Shown here in pieces: positions 46,405-56,255 of a DNA stretch of 64,000 nt. The DNA is taken from assembly GCF_017581925.1 (NCBI RefSeq), contig NZ_JAGEVG010000004.1, positions 1-64,000 of the forward strand, given 5' to 3'. Position 1 is the stretch's first letter, and every line of letters starts with the position of its first letter. A model generated the notes under the pieces. The model was not told where the DNA came from and did not search any database. It saw only the letters and a program-made list of their open reading frames with translations. The position numbers and the translations under genes are program-made. Source of the DNA: Gelidibacter pelagius. GTDB lineage: Bacteria > Bacteroidota > Bacteroidia > Flavobacteriales > Flavobacteriaceae.

Positions 46405-48102
46405 TTAATACCCCACCGCACCACCATCCGGACTCGATGAATCTGCTGCGCCAATATATACATCGCCATCCGTAGGGATTAAAATGCCCATCAATCGCCC
46501 TAAGTTCTTTGTGCCTTGAAGTTTATGGCCCATTTGCAACAGATTCATTTGAGTATCTGGCGACATCAGGTCGTTTTCAAAGATGATTTGATCAGGAAAC
46601 CATTGATGGTGTATTTTCATGGCTTCGATGGCTTTGTCAATAGGCATGTCATAGGCGATGACGTTTAAAATGGTTTGAAAAACTGTATTGATAATGGTTC
46701 TTCCACCCGGACTTCCGATCACCAAATAAGGTTTTCCGTTTTTCGTAACAATGGTAGGACTCATGCTGCTCAACATTCTTTTTTCTGGTTGGATAATATT
46801 CGGATCCGTGCCAATCAACCAGCCGGTATCGGTATATCCCGGTTGCGGATTAAAGTCGCCCATTTCATTATTGAAAATGAAGCCAAGCTTTGGTGAACCC
46901 AGTCCTGAGCCATAAGATTGTTCAATGGTATACGTTAGGGATACGGCATTTCCGGCTTTATCAACCACCGATAAATGCGTGGTGTTTGGACCATCATAAA
47001 GTTGTCCGAATTTTAGTGAATCGCTCACAGAAGCTCTGTTCATATCGATATTTTCATATCGCATTTTTGCAAATTCTTTTGAAGTCAGTCGGTCCAATGG
47101 CATTTCCAAATTAAAATCAGGATCACCAAGATATTGCGCTCGGTCGGCAAAAGCACGTCGCATGGCTTCGGCAACCAAGTGTACATATTGGGTGGAATTA
47201 AAGGGGATGGAATCCAAATTGGCCTGCTCCATAATGTTGAGCATTTCTATAATTGCAACACCTCCAGAACTTGGTGGGGGCATGGACACAATGCCATAAT
47301 CCTTATAAGTCCCTGTAATCGCTTCGCGTTCTACAGCTTCGTATTTATTTAAATCTTCAAGAGTGATGATCCCACCATTCGCTTTCATAAACGTTGCAAT
47401 TTCTTGAGCTACGGCGCCCTTGTAAAAACCATCTTTACCCTTATCGCGAATCAGTTTTAGAGTTTCTGCAAGGTTCTTCTGAACCCATAATTCACCAAAT
47501 TTGACCAGTTCACCGCTTGGTTTTTTATAGTAATCTTTCAAGAATTGTGGTTTGGTACTGGAACTCTTATTGAAGTTTTTAGCATGTTCAGCCAGAGCAT
47601 AAGATAATATGACCCCTTTTTCAGCTAAATCTACTGACGGTTGCACCAGATCTTTCCAAGGTAGTGCACCATATTTCTGATGGGCCAAATATAAGCCGGC
47701 AACCGTTCCGGGGACGCCAACAGATTTAAGTCCCTCATGGTTGCTGCCTTTTACGAGGTTTCCGGAACTGTCCAAAAACATATCCGCAGTAGCCAACAAT
47801 GGCGCTTTTTCTCTAAAATCGATGGTTGTGGATTTGCCTGTAGCGTCGGTGTAGACGATGAAACCGCCGCCACCTATATTTCCAGCTTGCGGATGGGTTA
47901 CGGCAAGTGCAAAAGCTGTAGCAATAGACGCATCAATAGCGTTACCTCCTTTTTTAAGGATGTCAGTACCAACTTGTGATGCCACCGTATTATCAGAAAC
48001 CACCATGCCATTCTGGCCATAGGTTTGACTAAAACTATCCGTGGAAATAATAAATGTCGCCAACAAAAGGCCGATAATAAAAGAAGTGTTGATTTGTTTC
48101 AT
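46405..48102 (-). CDS. ggt: Gamma-glutamyltransferase
   Basis: 565 residues with a signal peptide (about 1-26). Like other GGTs it is made as a proenzyme and cleaves itself at T374 in GPNTTHLSVVD, whose threonine becomes the N-terminal nucleophile of the small subunit. Other signatures: AIDASIATAFALAVTHPQAGNIGGGGF near the start, SMPPPSSGGVAIIEMLNI and GSPGGRTIINTVFQ. It degrades glutathione and gamma-glutamyl peptides in the periplasm. Single gene; the upstream gene on the same strand is 124 nt away. Confidence 0.95.
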   Translation of the reverse strand: MKQINTSFIIGLLLATFIISTDSFSQTYGQNGMVVSDNTVASQVGTDILKKGGNAIDASIATAFALAVTHPQAGNIGGGGFIVYTDATGKSTTIDFREKAPLLATADMFLDSSGNLVKGSNHEGLKSVGVPGTVAGLYLAHQKYGALPWKDLVQPSVDLAEKGVILSYALAEHAKNFNKSSSTKPQFLKDYYKKPSGELVKFGELWVQKNLAETLKLIRDKGKDGFYKGAVAQEIATFMKANGGIITLEDLNKYEAVEREAITGTYKDYGIVSMPPPSSGGVAIIEMLNIMEQANLDSIPFNSTQYVHLVAEAMRRAFADRAQYLGDPDFNLEMPLDRLTSKEFAKMRYENIDMNRASVSDSLKFGQLYDGPNTTHLSVVDKAGNAVSLTYTIEQSYGSGLGSPKLGFIFNNEMGDFNPQPGYTDTGWLIGTDPNIIQPEKRMLSSMSPTIVTKNGKPYLVIGSPGGRTIINTVFQTILNVIAYDMPIDKAIEAMKIHHQWFPDQIIFENDLMSPDTQMNLLQMGHKLQGTKNLGRLMGILIPTDGDVYIGAADSSSPDGGAVGY

Positions 48103-48226
48103 GAATAAGTTTATATGATGATGAAGACAGTGATTTTCTCAACCTCTAATTTAGTAAAAAATTATGCCAATAGTGGTGTTTTCCACTGACATTGTTAGAT
48201 TGACTTTATGCTGATAAAATAAAATA

Positions 48227-49270
48227 TCATTGAATCATTTTAAAAACTGCAAGCACGTTTTTATGATCTGTAGGCCAGATGCCTTCGGGCGTTTCAATGG
48301 GATCATCTGAAGTTTCTAAAACACGTTTATTGCGGACAATAGAACCTTGCGGGCCAATGACCTTGGCGTCCATGAGCTTTAATTTATCAGAAGGTAAATA
48401 AAAAATATAATCAATCCGATCGCGATCGTCAGCATCTGGAGCCCAGGCTAATTTATCAATCGGTATCAATGGTGTATCGGCTGGAAATGTGAATCCTGGG
48501 TGCGTTACGGGATTTGGGTATATTTCACGATAAGTATCAATAAAGCCTGCTTTATGGAGGTCTAAGGTGTTGTGCCAGGGCATCACAACGCCGTTATGAT
48601 CATATAAATCCTTGGTGGCTTCTGTCCAGTCCAAAAAGGACGGTTCGTTTAGATCCCCACCAAAAATCACCAATCTGTCAAGCAACTTTTCATTCAAAGC
48701 ATCCGTAATTAGCGCACTAATGGCTTCATCACGCATAGATGCCAAATTATCGGTGGCGATGGTTAATGAATCCGTAACGATAGCGTCTAACTTTTCCCAA
48801 GTGGAACTATGATAGCCACGTGGTAAATAAAGACTGCAATGACGGTAATCTAAATGAGCGCTATAGAATACAATTTCGTTGTTCTTAACCTTTATTATTG
48901 CTTTTGTAACCGAACCCTGATCATTATTCAAAGGGTATACCGCGGTTTGGGAAAGGATAGGATAACGCGAAAGAATACCCGAATCTTCACTGCGCTCTGA
49001 ATAATAGGTTTGGCCTTTTTCTGATAGGGCTTTTACCAAACGATCCGCAAGAGTTTTATCATCATAATTTCTGACTTCGCTCAAGGCTATTAAATCTGCA
49101 TCGGTGCGAATGACCTCGTCAATAATCGCATCAAATCCACCGGGAACGATGGTGCCTTCTTGCCAGATATTGAATTGTAAGACTTTTAATTTCGTTTCTT
49201 CTTGTGACGTACAAGAAAATGTGAAAGCAATAAAAAGATAAAAACTCAGACAATATATGTTTTTAAACAT
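48227..49270 (-). CDS. Lipoprotein endonuclease/exonuclease/phosphatase family hydrolase
   Basis: 347 residues with a lipoprotein signal (lipobox FSC, about residue 20). The EEP fold is marked by VLQFNIWQEG (metal-binding N), SEVRNYDD (metal-binding E), FYSAHLDY, FGGDLNEP (D-x-N) and the C-terminal TDHKNVLAVF (D-H). Members include sphingomyelinase-like, phosphodiesterase and nuclease enzymes; the substrate cannot be assigned. Located at the cell envelope, consistent with neighbouring secreted hydrolases. Confidence 0.88.
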   Translation of the reverse strand: MFKNIYCLSFYLFIAFTFSCTSQEETKLKVLQFNIWQEGTIVPGGFDAIIDEVIRTDADLIALSEVRNYDDKTLADRLVKALSEKGQTYYSERSEDSGILSRYPILSQTAVYPLNNDQGSVTKAIIKVKNNEIVFYSAHLDYRHCSLYLPRGYHSSTWEKLDAIVTDSLTIATDNLASMRDEAISALITDALNEKLLDRLVIFGGDLNEPSFLDWTEATKDLYDHNGVVMPWHNTLDLHKAGFIDTYREIYPNPVTHPGFTFPADTPLIPIDKLAWAPDADDRDRIDYIFYLPSDKLKLMDAKVIGPQGSIVRNKRVLETSDDPIETPEGIWPTDHKNVLAVFKMIQ

Positions 49271-49411
49271 CTTTGGTTGAAATGAAATGAAAGGTAGAAA
49301 GGTAATAAGATTTTTTATTCTTTTAAACTTCGGATTATTTGTGGAGGAGGAAGATCTTGAGCTGAACTTCAGGAAGGTATAAATCTCTGATTGACATTTT
49401 TCTTTATGCTA

Positions 49412-50086
49412 CTACATTGTGAAGGATTTAAATTCCCAAAAAGCGTTTCTTGGTGGCGTTGCTTCGTAGGTTATTACTTCTTTGGATTCCGAGGTTTGAT
49501 AGCTTAATTTCCAAGCGTGAAGACAAATAGCAAGTGGGAAGTAATCTTCATCTGAGCCATATTTATCATCTCCAATAATGGGCAGGCCTATATGTGCCAA
49601 TTGCGCTCTTATCTGATGGAAACGACCAGTTTTTGGTTTTATCTCTAAAAGATAACCCAAATCATTTTTGCCTATAACTTCATAGGAAAGCATACATTTT
49701 TGAGAGTCTTTTGATTTCGATGGAACGATATCGGCTCTTTTTTCCAATGTGTTTTTGACGAGAAAATTAGTTAAGTTATCCTTGTCTTTTAGGGGTTTGT
49801 TTTTAACAATGGCCAGATATGTCTTTTGAACTTTTCGACTGCTGAAAAGCGTGTTAAATTCCACAAGAATACTTTTTTTCTTGGCAAATACCAATACGCC
49901 ACTGGTCACCCGATCCAATCGGTGTATGACGCCAACATAAGGTTTTTGTTTATTCTTCGAAAAGTGATTGAACACTTGATCTTCGACAGTAGTATTCTCG
50001 TACGGGCTTTTTTCACTTATGAGTCCAGCTGTTTTATTGATAACTATATAATCATTGTTTTCATGTACTATTTCAAGTTTGGACAT
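49412..50086 (-). CDS. RluA-family pseudouridine synthase, short (no S4 domain)
   Basis: 224 residues with the catalytic core only: YIVINKTAGLIS, HRLDRVTSGVLVFAK with nucleophile D58, YLAIVKNKP, and KTGRFHQIRAQLAHIGLPIIGDDKYG. The lack of an S4 domain and the length fit the TruC or RluA-like branch, which modifies tRNA position 65 or a rRNA site; the target is unsure. It is the second pseudouridine synthase of the window. Confidence 0.9.
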   Translation of the reverse strand: MSKLEIVHENNDYIVINKTAGLISEKSPYENTTVEDQVFNHFSKNKQKPYVGVIHRLDRVTSGVLVFAKKKSILVEFNTLFSSRKVQKTYLAIVKNKPLKDKDNLTNFLVKNTLEKRADIVPSKSKDSQKCMLSYEVIGKNDLGYLLEIKPKTGRFHQIRAQLAHIGLPIIGDDKYGSDEDYFPLAICLHAWKLSYQTSESKEVITYEATPPRNAFWEFKSFTM

Positions 50087-50352
50087 GGATAGTGTTCTTT
50101 TAAATTATCAGAATGCGTGAGATTAAGATGGACTCAGTGCAAAAATAGGCTTATAGTTACAGTATGTTTTAAAGCTTGATCAGTTTTTTTAATTTATGAA
50201 GTTTAAATACAGTAGCTGAGTTGATAATACTATGGAAATAATTTTTTGATTTTGGCAGTCTAATTCTTGGTGAGGAGCGTTAATCATGTTTATGATCAGT
50301 GTTAAGAATCTAATTCATAAACTCGAATGACGTTGACATTTGATTAATCGGT

Positions 50353-51117
50353 TTAGCCTCTTTTTAAATCCACTAACCAAAAATTCACTTTAATGCCGTT
50401 AAGAAGTTCATATTCCATACGCACAAAACCATAGAGGCTGGAAAAATAACTTGTCAATTTGGTTGTGCCAATATCAGAGATGGCAGAACTTTCTATGACA
50501 AAACAGTCTAAGGTTCCAAAAGCGGTTCTAATCTTTTCCATTTTGCTTATTTTGTAATTGAGGGAGAGTAATAAGGGCTCTTCCCAGATTCCCCAAAGTG
50601 CATTACTCCAATTTTTTCCAATTCCCATTTTGTCCGTCCATTCTTGACCGACAGATAAGGGTTTCTTTACAAATGGAAACGGGGCGGTTTGCAAGGCATT
50701 GAAAAACCCGGTTCGGACGGGGTGGAGCCAAATGTTGTGTGAATTATCTACCAATCCAGTTAAACTCATGCCTTTTGACAGTGGATCTTGAATATAGGAT
50801 ATTTCCGTTTGTCCCTCGTTGGTTCTTTCCGTATCTGAAACCTGTTGTACCACTAATCGAATTTTGTCTACATCAATATCATCAGTAGCTAAAGGTACCA
50901 ATTCAAATTCGGCACTTCCATACATGCCTTTATTGCTTTTGAGTTTCAGAACTTTACCGTCCTTGATGATTTCGTAATCAAATATATAAGCGTTTCCTAC
51001 CAAGTACACCTCATTGGAAGCGTCAATATTGTGCGTGTCCATAACGACCGTATCATAGTTTTGGGCAGCACCAATTTGGAAGGTAATTAGAAATAGTATA
51101 GTCAGTTTTCTGATCAT
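50353..51117 (-). CDS. Secreted protein of unknown function (DUF3108-like)
   Basis: 254 residues with a signal peptide (about 1-18, LFLITFQIGAAQ). The rest is beta-rich: YLVGNAYIFDYEIIKDGKVLKLKSNKGMYG, GQEWTDKMGIGKNWSNALWGIWEEP, and a C-terminal YFSSLYGFVRMEYELLNGIKVNFWLVDL that resembles the lipid-binding barrel style of DUF3108 proteins. This resemblance is weak, so I keep the call as unknown. Single gene, possibly exported to the periplasm. Confidence 0.7.
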   Translation of the reverse strand: MIRKLTILFLITFQIGAAQNYDTVVMDTHNIDASNEVYLVGNAYIFDYEIIKDGKVLKLKSNKGMYGSAEFELVPLATDDIDVDKIRLVVQQVSDTERTNEGQTEISYIQDPLSKGMSLTGLVDNSHNIWLHPVRTGFFNALQTAPFPFVKKPLSVGQEWTDKMGIGKNWSNALWGIWEEPLLLSLNYKISKMEKIRTAFGTLDCFVIESSAISDIGTTKLTSYFSSLYGFVRMEYELLNGIKVNFWLVDLKRG

Positions 51118-51212
51118 GACGATTTTTTAAAGGGCCTCGTAGGATTTTTAAAGATAATTAAAATAAATAGTTGTCGACGTTGCATAACAAAAATAATCTT
51201 TAAGGATGGTTT

Positions 51213-51848
51213 TTATAGCACAGAACTTGTTATGAACCTTTTTGATTCTCTTTTCTTACATTTTATAAGATAAAACGGATAAATGTCCATCACCTCTGTT
51301 ATCTCAAAAAGACCTGCTTGACCAAATTCTTCTTGTACGGACTCCCTGTCGTAGAAGAACATTTTTACGCCACCAAATATTTCAAATCTGTCTTTGTCGA
51401 TGCAGGTTCCGTGACCATAAATCTGTGCCTCCTTGGTAACCGTTGTAAACACCATAAAACCGTTTTCTGAGAGTTGGTTATAGCAGTCTGTAATTAGTTT
51501 TTTTCTGTCTTTTTTGTCTAACAGGTGAATTAACGCATAGCAATATATACCGTCATACTGGTTTTTATCAAATGGCATTTCAGTGACAGAACCGTGATAA
51601 ATATGTAAATCATCGCCAAAATGTTTATGTGCTAAATCAATGGCTGTCTTGGAAATTTCAATACCTGTTACCGTTATTCCGTTATCCCTAAATATTTGTG
51701 CGTTTCGTCCATAACCAATCCCAGGAATAAGTATGTTTTTTACGTTGTGTTCAACAAAGAAATCATTTATCAATACAGTGGATTTTGCGGGTTTAAAACC
51801 CCACATTTCCTGATTCATTTTAAATGTTTCTTCCCAAAATTCTGTCAT
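51213..51848 (-). CDS. Class I SAM-dependent methyltransferase (TPMT-like)
   Basis: 211 residues. The SAM-binding motif I is NILIPGIGYGRNAQIF with an acidic GIEIS at the end of strand beta-2, and the YDGIYCYALIHLLD segment is motif post-I. Of the thiopurine-methyltransferase-like or TehB-like small-molecule branch; substrate unknown. It is preceded on the same strand by the alpha/beta-hydrolase gene with 32 nt between them, and a second methyltransferase lies beyond, so the three may form an operon. Confidence 0.85.
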   Translation of the reverse strand: MTEFWEETFKMNQEMWGFKPAKSTVLINDFFVEHNVKNILIPGIGYGRNAQIFRDNGITVTGIEISKTAIDLAHKHFGDDLHIYHGSVTEMPFDKNQYDGIYCYALIHLLDKKDRKKLITDCYNQLSENGFMVFTTVTKEAQIYGHGTCIDKDRFEIFGGVKMFFYDRESVQEEFGQAGLFEITEVMDIYPFYLIKCKKRESKRFITSSVL

Positions 51849-51880
51849 TGCTGTAGGGGTTTTGAAATTGTTATCGTTTC

Positions 51881-52876
51881 TTATCTGACATTGACCTTAA
51901 GCCATTCAAATATTATTTTATAAACATGTTCTCTAATAGGCTTTTTAGAGAGTACTAAATCGTGCAAACCATTTTCAATTTCGCAAGTGGTCACTTCGCC
52001 CCTGAGTTGACTGGCATATTCGTGGATGTGGTCCACATTCAAAACAGCATCTCCTTCCATAAACCGTTCTGACCATTTTCTATCATTAATAGTTTGACTG
52101 CTATAAAGTACCAGGGCAGGTACGGCCAATTTCAGATTGTTTTGTATGCTTTTGTGAGCCGTGTGAATGGCGTTTATGAAACTTAGCGTCACCTTTGGGA
52201 GGTCGTGAGGTTTCCACGAGAGATTATAGTTCCATTCCCCATAGTTGTCTTGATGAAGACTGTAGCCATAGAATCTTGAAAAGCCACCTGAGATTAACAT
52301 GTCGGGGAAATATTTGCTTAAAAAAGATAGTGTGGGGATTCCAATTTTCCGTTCAAAAGCACTCAGATTAAATTCATAGAACGGGCTGTTGCAGATGATT
52401 CCATGGAATAAACCGCTTTTAAAATACCTCCCGGCATAATGGGTGATAATGAGCCCACCAGTAGAATGGCCCATTAATATCACTTCTGAATGCTTTTCTG
52501 ATTTAATGATATGTAAAGCTTCGTTTATCTCTTCATCATACTCTATAAGCGAACGGACATTATTTATTATTTGATGGCTCATGTACGACCGACCGTACTT
52601 CCTTAGGTCCAAAGCATAGAACGTATAGCCCTCTTTACTGAAGCGTTTGGCCATTTGCTCTTGAAAGAAATAATCGCTAAAACCATGAATGTATAAAATG
52701 GCCTTAGCGGAAGAAGTTATAGATTCCCTACGGATTAAAGTTGCAATGACCTTACCTTCATAATCATCATTGAGGGTCAAGGTCAGTTGTTCAAAACCAT
52801 CACCAAGTATGTCAGGAACATAATCTTGATTGCTATTTTTCATAGAATTCAATTTTGTATTGGATTTGGAAGGCAA
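51881..52876 (-). CDS. Alpha/beta hydrolase (serine aminopeptidase/monoacylglycerol lipase type)
   Basis: 331 residues if the first ATG is used; an internal ATG 11 codons in (52843, MKNSNQDYVP) is as likely. The fold shows an oxyanion-hole HGF (LYIHGFSDYFFQ), the nucleophile elbow GHSTGG with S138, and a late histidine in ENGLHDLVLS. It groups with Hydrolase_4/S33 lysophospholipase-like enzymes. No signal peptide, so probably cytoplasmic. It lies between two methyltransferase genes on the same strand. Confidence 0.88.
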   Translation of the reverse strand: MPSKSNTKLNSMKNSNQDYVPDILGDGFEQLTLTLNDDYEGKVIATLIRRESITSSAKAILYIHGFSDYFFQEQMAKRFSKEGYTFYALDLRKYGRSYMSHQIINNVRSLIEYDEEINEALHIIKSEKHSEVILMGHSTGGLIITHYAGRYFKSGLFHGIICNSPFYEFNLSAFERKIGIPTLSFLSKYFPDMLISGGFSRFYGYSLHQDNYGEWNYNLSWKPHDLPKVTLSFINAIHTAHKSIQNNLKLAVPALVLYSSQTINDRKWSERFMEGDAVLNVDHIHEYASQLRGEVTTCEIENGLHDLVLSKKPIREHVYKIIFEWLKVNVR

Positions 52877-52891
52877 TTAATGACATAAAGT

Positions 52892-53509
52892 TTACGCGTT
52901 CTTCTTTCCAATAAACCTAATCACGCTTGCTAATCCATTATGAAAACTACCTTCCTTTAATTCTATTTGAGTTTCTTCAAGTTCAATGATTTCGAAATCG
53001 ATGAAGGTTTGTTTAATTTCCTGTTTCGAATATAGCATCTCTCTATTTGCTGGGCCTCCCACATTAGGATTTTTTTCACGAAGTTCAAGATTGTTGACAC
53101 TAAAACCTTCCAAAATCAGATAGCCATTCGGTTTTATTAATTTAGCTAGATCCTTGTGTAATTTGTCTTTTTCGTTAGCAGCAAAATGAGCGTAAATTAG
53201 GGCGAGAGCGTCAAAGCTGTTCTTTTTCAGATTGAGTTGGTTTAATTCCCCAACCCGATAATCGATTTCCACATGCTCTGAACGGGCTAACTCCATCGCT
53301 TTGTTTTTGCCTTCTTCGCTAATATCAAAAGCCAGTACATTCAGTCCTTTTTTTGCTGCATAAACAGCGTTTCTGCCTTCACCTTCAGCTGGTAAAAGTA
53401 GTGTTCCCTCTATATTTAGTTTATCAATCGTATTTTTAAAGAATACATTTGGACTCGTTCCGTATGCGAATTCTTTTTCCTTGTATCTGTTATTCCAAAA
53501 ATCTTCCAT
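52892..53509 (-). CDS. Class I SAM-dependent methyltransferase (TehB-like)
   Basis: 205 residues: WNNRYKEKEFAYGTSPN at the N terminus is typical for the TehB/UbiE-like small methyltransferases; motif I is GTLLLPAEGEGRNAVYAAKKG with LAFDIS after strand 2, and ALIYAHFAAN marks the catalytic face. It may detoxify tellurite, thiol or halide compounds, but the substrate is not fixed by the sequence. First gene of the minus-strand group with the hydrolase (15 nt spacing) and the other methyltransferase. Confidence 0.86.
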   Translation of the reverse strand: MEDFWNNRYKEKEFAYGTSPNVFFKNTIDKLNIEGTLLLPAEGEGRNAVYAAKKGLNVLAFDISEEGKNKAMELARSEHVEIDYRVGELNQLNLKKNSFDALALIYAHFAANEKDKLHKDLAKLIKPNGYLILEGFSVNNLELREKNPNVGGPANREMLYSKQEIKQTFIDFEIIELEETQIELKEGSFHNGLASVIRFIGKKNA

Positions 53510-54099
53510 TTTTTTTAATTTCTTTGTACATCTGCGTATAAACCTCAGTTTGTATGCCTGAACGTCTTTTGCAGTATGCTTTATTCTTAGCAGTGGGCTT
53601 TAATACTATGAGGCTTTTATTGATTGAAAATACAATTTCTTAATCATACCTTTTGGGCTTGCCCTGAGATTATTAATTGGAGTCCACCAAAATACCTTAT
53701 TCTAATCAGATAACCTATAAGTAGAATTAAGTATTTATAGCCTACTGGAAATAGGTTCGCATTCGTACTGTTTTTTACATTCCTTCGACAAATCTTCTGC
53801 AATACCCCATTTTACCGAGGCTCACTCGAACAAGTATCGAACAAAACTGGGAGAAAACCCCTAAAAAGCGGACCGAACTATTAAAAAGCAGACAATAGGC
53901 GACAGGTATGGGTTGGGATTTGTAGTTGGCTTAATATAGTGTTATACCTTATAGGGCGAGCGTTTGTGGTTGATTTGGTTGAATGCGATTTTCAATATAA
54001 TACAGCACATTGCGTAATTACGACCAATTTAGCCGTACATTTGCACAAAATTTAAAGGAGTGACCTAAATTAATAGTGTTTGCTTCGTAAACACAATTT
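53510..54099 (+). promoter_or_regulatory. Long spacer and leader of the DEAD-box helicase gene
   Basis: 590 nt without a gene. A promoter-like pair TTG (54010-54012) and TACATTTG (54036-54043), 23-nt spacer, precedes the helicase. The leader carries AAAGGAG (54054-54060), far from the ATG, then a hairpin GTGTTTG-CTTCG-TAAACAC (54076-54094) that ends 5 nt before the start. The rest (53510-53990) is AT-rich, with no open frame or recognisable element. Confidence 0.55.
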
Positions 54100-55380
54100 A
54101 TGTCATTCAATTCATTAGGATTATCTGATGCTTTGCTTAAAGCAGTCAGCAAACAAGGCTATACAACGCCTTCACCAATTCAACAAAAAGCCATCCCATT
54201 AATATTAGAAGGAAAAGATGTTTTAGCATCGGCTCAAACGGGGACTGGGAAAACAGCAGGTTTTACACTACCATTACTGCAATTGTTGTCTCAAGGACAA
54301 ACTTTGCGCCAACGCCCAGTACGCGCTTTGGTATTGACACCAACCCGCGAATTGGCGGCTCAGGTGTATCAAAACGTCAAACAATACAGTACGTATTTAG
54401 ATATTAGAAGCACCGTTATTTTTGGCGGTGTCAACCAAAATCCGCAAGTGGCAACACTTCGCAATGGTGTAGATGTGCTTGTCGCCACCCCAGGACGGTT
54501 GCTAGATTTGCACAACCAACGCGTATTGTCACTCGCCAATGTTGAGATTCTTGTATTAGATGAAGCCGACCGTATGTTGGATATGGGCTTTTTGCGCGAT
54601 ATCAAAAAAATCATGGCAGTCATGCCAGCCAAACGACAAAATCTTTTGTTTTCGGCTACGTTTTCAAGAGATATTAAAGCGCTTGCCAATGAGATTCTTA
54701 ACCATCCCGTAATGGTGGAAGCCACTCCAGAAAACACAACAGTAGATGCTATTGACCAACAGGTATATCGCGTTGCTAAAGGGTTAAAACCTGACTTATT
54801 GGTGAAGTTGATTTCAGAAGGAAATTGGGAGCAGGTATTGGTTTTTACACGTACCAAGCACGGTGCGAATAAATTGACCAAGAAACTCATCAGCAGTGAT
54901 ATTACGGCCATGGCCATCCATGGTAATAAAAGCCAAGGAGCAAGAACCAAAGCTTTGGACGGCTTCAAGAGAGGTACTGTGCGCGTATTGGTAGCGACTG
55001 ATATTGCTGCCCGCGGATTGGATATTCCGTTATTGCCACATGTAGTCAATTTTGAACTGCCTAATATTGCCGAGGATTATGTGCATCGTATTGGCAGAAC
55101 AGGTAGGGCAGGAGCAAGTGGATTGGCGGTTTCTTTGGTCAGTGCTGATGAAACAAGCTTCCTTCGTGATATTCAAAAGTTAATTGGGGAACGTATTCCT
55201 GTGGAGATTGTCGAAGGTTTTGAACCTGATCCAAACGCTTCTACTGAGCCTATCAAACAAGGCCAAGGAAGAGGTGGAAGGCCACAACAGAGAAAAGCAA
55301 GTACTACTAAAACAAGCTCCAAAAGCTCAAGTTCTGGAACTGGTTCGGGTAGAAATAGAAATAGGAATAGACGGAATTAA
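54100..55380 (+). CDS. DEAD-box ATP-dependent RNA helicase (RhlE-like)
   Basis: 426 residues. Q motif ([14 protein letters not shown]), motif I AQTGTGKT at 45-52, PTRELA, DEAD at 154-157, SAT, and [10 protein letters not shown] are all present, followed by a basic/serine-rich disordered tail (about 375-426). It unwinds RNA duplexes, most likely in ribosome assembly or at low temperature, by analogy with the RhlE/CsdA family. The structured leader upstream suggests regulated translation. Confidence 0.95.
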   Translation: MSFNSLGLSDALLKAVSKQGYTTPSPIQQKAIPLILEGKDVLASAQTGTGKTAGFTLPLLQLLSQGQTLRQRPVRALVLTPTRELAAQVYQNVKQYSTYLDIRSTVIFGGVNQNPQVATLRNGVDVLVATPGRLLDLHNQRVLSLANVEILVLDEADRMLDMGFLRDIKKIMAVMPAKRQNLLFSATFSRDIKALANEILNHPVMVEATPENTTVDAIDQQVYRVAKGLKPDLLVKLISEGNWEQVLVFTRTKHGANKLTKKLISSDITAMAIHGNKSQGARTKALDGFKRGTVRVLVATDIAARGLDIPLLPHVVNFELPNIAEDYVHRIGRTGRAGASGLAVSLVSADETSFLRDIQKLIGERIPVEIVEGFEPDPNASTEPIKQGQGRGGRPQQRKASTTKTSSKSSSSGTGSGRNRNRNRRN

Positions 55381-55384
55381 AATA

Positions 55385-55560
55385 GCCAGTACGTCCGTCT
55401 GCCAGTCCGCAGCTTTTGCGTAGGCGAGAAATCGAAGTTGAAGTCAAAAATAAAATTACCAGTCCGTAAGTATTATTGGCTTAGATAACAATCAAGAAAC
55501 AAGCCTACCCATAGGATGTATCTGCCGTGACGGGGAATTGAATTTGAAACTGAAGTTGTA
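55385..55560. repeat. Degenerate GC-richer repeat spacer
   Basis: Begins with AGTACGTCCGTCTGCC and GTCCGCAGCTTTTGCGTAGG, cousins of the pieces near 18985 and 34062. No gene and no strong terminator for the helicase. Confidence 0.5.
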
Positions 55561-55609
55561 ATTTTCCGTACGAGTATAATTTTAGTTAACAAGAAACACG
55601 AACCTTCAA

Positions 55610-55825
55610 ATGTTAAATGCAACGCTAAAAGATAAAATGATTACGGTTTGTGAGGCAAAGATTGCTTCAAAAGGCCCCAATGTCGGTTTGTCTTTTTATG
55701 CTTTTTTTGCCAATAAAAATGAGACTCCTGAATTGTTGATGGAAGCTGCTACGTGGTGGATCCTAACCCATAAGTTGGATCATTTTGAGAAGGCGGTGAA
55801 AATATTGGCGATGGTGAAGGATTAA
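55610..55825 (+). CDS. DUF6500-like small protein
   Basis: 71 residues: LKDKMITVCEAKIASKGPNVGLSFYAFFANKNETPELLMEAATWWILTHKLDHFEKAVKI. The pattern SFYAFFANKN-x-PELLMEAATWWI is what I know as DUF6500; function unknown. It is a soluble, mostly helical protein. It lies between the helicase and a VF530-type gene on the same strand, separated from both by about 200 nt, so each is likely its own unit. Confidence 0.78.
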   Translation: MLNATLKDKMITVCEAKIASKGPNVGLSFYAFFANKNETPELLMEAATWWILTHKLDHFEKAVKILAMVKD

Positions 55826-56036
55826 TGGATGTTTTCTTCTAGAGTAGATACAGACTGAAATTCCAAAAGACAAATTCCAAATTCCAGAAGAGTTATCCAA
55901 AGATTTTTTAATTTAGCATTCTAACAAAATCCGTGAAAATCAGTAAAATCAGCGTCACCCGCCTGAACGAACGGGCAGGTCAGCGTTCCAATGATTGGAT
56001 TGAACTAGAAACCACAAACAAAAAAACCTTCAAAAA

Positions 56037-56255
56037 ATGCAACCCAACAACCCCTTACACGGCATAAAACTCGAACAAATCATTAATGATCTTGTAGCGC
56101 ATTATGGATGGGAATATATGGGCACGGTTATTAAAATCAAGTGTTTTAATGAAGATCCATCGGTCAAATCCAGCTTAAAATTCTTAAGACGCACGCCTTG
56201 GGCACGTACCAAAGTGGAATGGATGTATTTAAATATGTTGGCTAAGAAACGCTAA
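56037..56255 (+). CDS. VF530 family DNA-binding protein
   Basis: 72 residues of the VF530 (DUF2132) family: [25 protein letters not shown] followed by [30 protein letters not shown]. The Vibrio fischeri prototype was described as a small helical protein with DNA-binding properties. Its role here is unknown. Its stop codon overlaps the stop of the convergent DUF805 gene within four bases (56252-56255). Confidence 0.9.
   Translation: MQPNNPLHGIKLEQIINDLVAHYGWEYMGTVIKIKCFNEDPSVKSSLKFLRRTPWARTKVEWMYLNMLAKKR

Noticed and set aside
53510-53990. Decayed transposase or integron-like site in the long spacer
   Set aside because: No frame, inverted repeat pair or attC-like fold could be found in it.
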